DNA from: Janthinobacterium lividum PAMC 25724
Lineage (GTDB): Bacteria; Pseudomonadota; Gammaproteobacteria; Burkholderiales; Burkholderiaceae_D
Assembly (NCBI GenBank): GCA_000242815.2
Contig: AHHB01000042.1
Location: forward strand, 1 to 64,000
Direction of reading: 5' to 3'
DNA length: 64,000 nt
Shown here: positions 61,524-64,000 of the stretch, piece after piece
How the letters are laid out: each line of letters begins with the position of its first letter
Numbering within the stretch: position 1 is the stretch's first letter
Made by a program: the position numbers and the translations under genes
Notes under the pieces: generated by a model
Database searches by the model: none
Told to the model about the DNA's origin: nothing
Seen by the model: only the letters and a program-made list of their open reading frames with translations

Positions 61524-63431
61524 ATGAACGCTCCCATCACGCCCCACCGCCCGATCCAGGCCTTGCCTGACCAGTTGATTTCGCAAATCGCCGCTGGCGA
61601 GGTGGTCGAGCGGCCATCGGCCGTGGTCAAGGAATTGCTGGAAAACGCGCTCGATTCGGGCGCCACGCAAATCACGGTGCGCCTGGAAGAAGGGGGCGTG
61701 AAACGTATCGCCATTACCGACAATGGCCGCGGCATTGATAAAGATCAGCTGCCGCTGGCCCTGGCGCGTCACGCCACCTCGAAGATCGCTTCCCTGCACG
61801 ACCTGGAAAACGTGGGCACGCTGGGCTTTCGCGGCGAGGCGCTGGCGTCCATCGCCTCGGTCGCCGCCGTCACCGTGACTTCGCGCACGGCAGACGCGGC
61901 GCACGCATGGGAAATCGTCGGCTCGCACAACGGCAACGTCGCGCCGTCGTCCGGCTCGCACGGCACCACGGTCGACGTGCAGGACCTGTACTTCAACACG
62001 CCGGCGCGACGCAAGTTCCTCAAATCAGAACAGACGGAGTACGGCCACTGCGCCGAAGTGGTGCGTCGCATCGCCCTGGCGCGGCCAGACGTGGCGTTTT
62101 CGCTGTCGCACAACGGGCGCACCATCGACCAGTGGAATATCAGCGAACTGGCCAAGCGCAGCGCGCATATCCTGGGCAATGACTTCGCCGAGGCACGCCT
62201 GGCGCTGGACGAATCGGCCGGCACCTTGCGCATTCACGGCTTTGCCGGCTTGCCGACGGCATCGAAGGCGCGCGCCGATGGCCAGTTCTTTTATGTCAAT
62301 GGCCGCTTCGTGCGCGACAAGCTGCTGGTGCACGCAGTACGCATGGCCTACCAGGACGTGCTGCATGGCGACCGCTTCCCATCCTACGTGCTGGCGCTCG
62401 ACCTCGACCCGGCCCTGGTCGACGTCAACGTACACCCGTCGAAAATCGAAGTGCGCTTCCGCGACAGCCGCTCCGTGCACCAGTTTGTCTTCCACGCAGT
62501 GCAGCGCGCGCTGGCGCAAACGTCGGCAACGGCCTTCGGTAGCACGCCAGCCCCCCTGCCGGCCGCTTCCAGCCTGGGTGGAGCAGACACTGGCGCCGCT
62601 TCCGGTGGCCCCGGCATCTGGCGTCGCGAGCAGACGCAAACCTCGTTCGGCGCGCAATTTACGAATACCTTCGCGCCCACCTCGCCCGGCGCGGCCCGCC
62701 CCTTCTTTGCCGAGGCGCCAGGCATCGCCCAGGACACGGCGGCCTACGGTGCCCTGTTCGGCGGTGCCGCCGCAGCGTCGCCGATCACGCAGGTACAGCC
62801 CTACATCGCCACACCCGAAGCGATGGCGCGCGAAGAATACCCGCTGGGCTTCGCCCTGGCCCAGCTCCATGGCATCTATATTCTGGCGCAAAACACCAAG
62901 GGCCTGGTGCTGGTCGACATGCACGCAGCGCACGAGCGCATCCTGTACGAACAGCTGAAAAACGCGCTGCAGGCGCAAGTGTCGGGGCAAGACATGCAGG
63001 TGCAGTCGCTACTGATACCCGTGACCTTTTATGCCGATGCGATTGAAGTATCGACGGCGAATGAAAACCAGGAGACGCTCAAGGCGCTGGGCTTCGATAT
63101 CGCCGCCCTGTCGCCTACCACCCTGGCCGTGCGTTGCGTGCCGACCCTGCTGAAAAACGCCGATGCGCAAACCCTGGCGCGCGACGTGCTGCGCGACGTG
63201 CGCGAATACGGCGGTTCGCGCGTACTGATCGAGCGCCAGAACGAATTGCTGGGCACCCTGGCCTGCCACACTGCCGTGCGCGCCAACCGCATCTTGTCGG
63301 TACAGGAAATGAACGCCCTGCTGCGCCAGATGGAGAGCACGGAACGCGCCGACCAATGCAACCATGGCCGGCCCACGTGGGTGCAGGTCGAGATCAATGC
63401 GCTAGACAAATTATTCCTGCGCGGCCAGTAG
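61524..63431 (+). CDS. mutL: DNA mismatch repair protein MutL
   Basis: Links mismatch recognition by MutS to strand incision. The 635-residue protein has the GHKL ATPase domain: IAAGEVVERPSAVVKELLEN, ITDNGRGIDKDQLPLA, GFRGEALASIASV and TTVDVQDLYFNTPARRKFL. A Pro/Ala-rich linker (about 340-430) follows, then the C-terminal dimerisation domain (VLVDMHAAHERILYEQL; ACHTAVRANR). No clear DQHA(X)2E(X)4E endonuclease motif is seen. A TATAAT lies seven bases before the ATG at 61524, so the mRNA could be nearly leaderless. Confidence 0.97.
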   Translation: MNAPITPHRPIQALPDQLISQIAAGEVVERPSAVVKELLENALDSGATQITVRLEEGGVKRIAITDNGRGIDKDQLPLALARHATSKIASLHDLENVGTLGFRGEALASIASVAAVTVTSRTADAAHAWEIVGSHNGNVAPSSGSHGTTVDVQDLYFNTPARRKFLKSEQTEYGHCAEVVRRIALARPDVAFSLSHNGRTIDQWNISELAKRSAHILGNDFAEARLALDESAGTLRIHGFAGLPTASKARADGQFFYVNGRFVRDKLLVHAVRMAYQDVLHGDRFPSYVLALDLDPALVDVNVHPSKIEVRFRDSRSVHQFVFHAVQRALAQTSATAFGSTPAPLPAASSLGGADTGAASGGPGIWRREQTQTSFGAQFTNTFAPTSPGAARPFFAEAPGIAQDTAAYGALFGGAAAASPITQVQPYIATPEAMAREEYPLGFALAQLHGIYILAQNTKGLVLVDMHAAHERILYEQLKNALQAQVSGQDMQVQSLLIPVTFYADAIEVSTANENQETLKALGFDIAALSPTTLAVRCVPTLLKNADAQTLARDVLRDVREYGGSRVLIERQNELLGTLACHTAVRANRILSVQEMNALLRQMESTERADQCNHGRPTWVQVEINALDKLFLRGQ

Positions 63432-63503
63432 GTCCGATTAGCGCAGCGTAATCCGACACTGCAACGGCGGCATCACGTCGGCTTACGCTTGCGCTAAGCC
63501 GAC
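63432..63503. repeat. Two REP-like palindromes before miaA
   Basis: GTCCGATTA..TAATCCGAC (63432-63457, one mismatch) and GTCGGCTTA..TAAGCCGAC (63477-63503) are two inverted repeats of the same type, each with a GCGCAGCG/CGCTTGCG-like loop. They fill the gap between mutL and miaA and resemble widespread REP-type intergenic elements. Confidence 0.65.
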
Positions 63504-63529
63504 CTACGCATCACCTTACAAAAGTCAAC

Positions 63530-64000
63530 ATGCAAAACACTCCACACCTTCCCCTGGCCGTCGCCATCATGGGCCCCACGGCCAGCGGCAAGACAGCCAG
63601 CGCACTGGCCATCGCGCAAGCCATTCCTTCCGAGATCATTTCCGTCGATTCCGCCCTCGTCTACCGCGGCATGGATATCGGCACGGCAAAGCCGTCGCGA
63701 GAAGAACTGGCCGCCGTACCACATCATTTGATCGACATCATCGACCCGCTCGATGCCTATTCGGTGGCGCAGTTTCGCACCGATACCCTGCGCCTGGTGA
63801 GCGAAATCACAGCACGCGGCAAGCTGCCGCTGCTGGTCGGCGGCACCATGCTGTACTTCAAGGGTCTGGCCGATGGCCTCGACGACTTGCCCGGCGCCGA
63901 TCCCGTTTTGCGCGCCCAACTGGAAGAGGACGCGGCCGCCATCGGCTGGCCCGCCATGCATGCGCGTCTGGCGCAGCAAGACCCCATCACGGCTGCGCGC
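63530..64000 (+). CDS. miaA: tRNA dimethylallyltransferase MiaA (partial, cut by window end)
   Basis: Adds a dimethylallyl group to A37 of tRNAs that read UNN codons. The 157 codons visible contain the P-loop [39 protein letters not shown] (the substrate-binding and catalytic Asp/Ser region), HHLIDIIDP and [13 protein letters not shown]. The C-terminal half lies outside the window. The start has no strong ribosome binding site but the N-terminus is standard. Placement after mutL is typical of many proteobacteria. Confidence 0.96.
   Translation, partial: MQNTPHLPLAVAIMGPTASGKTASALAIAQAIPSEIISVDSALVYRGMDIGTAKPSREELAAVPHHLIDIIDPLDAYSVAQFRTDTLRLVSEITARGKLPLLVGGTMLYFKGLADGLDDLPGADPVLRAQLEEDAAAIGWPAMHARLAQQDPITAAR

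Overview
The window looks like a chromosomal stretch of a high-GC betaproteobacterium of the Oxalobacteraceae (Janthinobacterium/Duganella/Massilia type). This rests on the order rpsU-yqeY-dnaG-rpoD with tsaD nearby, the protein sequences, and a later tsaE-amiC / mutL-miaA block. No database search was possible, so the genus is an inference. The first ~1.1 kb is visibly more AT-rich. It is the edge of an integrated element: the tail of an IS481-type transposase, a tyrosine integrase that has lost its N-terminus, and a CAU-anticodon tRNA that probably served as attachment site.

Layout. 1-1.3 kb: island edge and tRNA. 1.3-7 kb (minus): rpoD, dnaG, yqeY, rpsU, the macromolecular-synthesis cluster. 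7-12.4 kb: flavoprotein, ybiB, DAHP synthase, a NirD-like protein without cluster ligands, tsaD. 12.6-15.4 kb (minus): GbsR/MarR regulator, DUF4166 protein and a membrane-domain/TIGR01777 fusion, with a palindromic operator over the promoter. 15.4-22.4 kb (minus): seven tightly overlapping genes (ketoacyl synthase III, 3-beta-HSD-like reductase, metallo-beta-lactamase hydrolase, F390-synthetase/PaaK-like adenylating enzyme, PAP2 protein, sterol-desaturase-family hydroxylase, fatty-acid desaturase). Together they look like an uncharacterised fatty-acid-derived lipid pathway, and this is the most interesting system here. 22.6-31.8 kb: K+ channel, Kef-type antiporter, YdjM-like hydrolase, two-gene membrane operon, DUF427, DsbA-like, plsY, ybaK. 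31.8-37.5 kb (plus): EEP phosphatase/nuclease and an adaptor/permease RND pair. 37.5-38.9 kb: structured leader (possible riboswitch) with MgtC and a small partner. 38.9-46.7 kb: OmpR/HisKA two-component pair divergent from a heavy-metal-type RND efflux operon whose permease carries a frameshift. 46.8-48.5 kb: small charged protein, xerD, and a candidate structured RNA. 48.5-54.2 kb: DctPQM TRAP transporter divergent from its DctS/DctR two-component system, around a perfect 30-bp palindrome. 54.4-64 kb: queG, tsaE, amiC, hexose-6-phosphate mutarotase, alpha-carbonic anhydrase, DedA, cyclophilin-type isomerase, mutL and the start of miaA (cut by the window end).

Several dispersed repeats sit at gene ends: a GGGTC/GACCC hairpin family, a ~110-bp element with inverted ends, and REP-like palindromes before miaA. 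No CRISPR array, rRNA operon or replication origin was seen.
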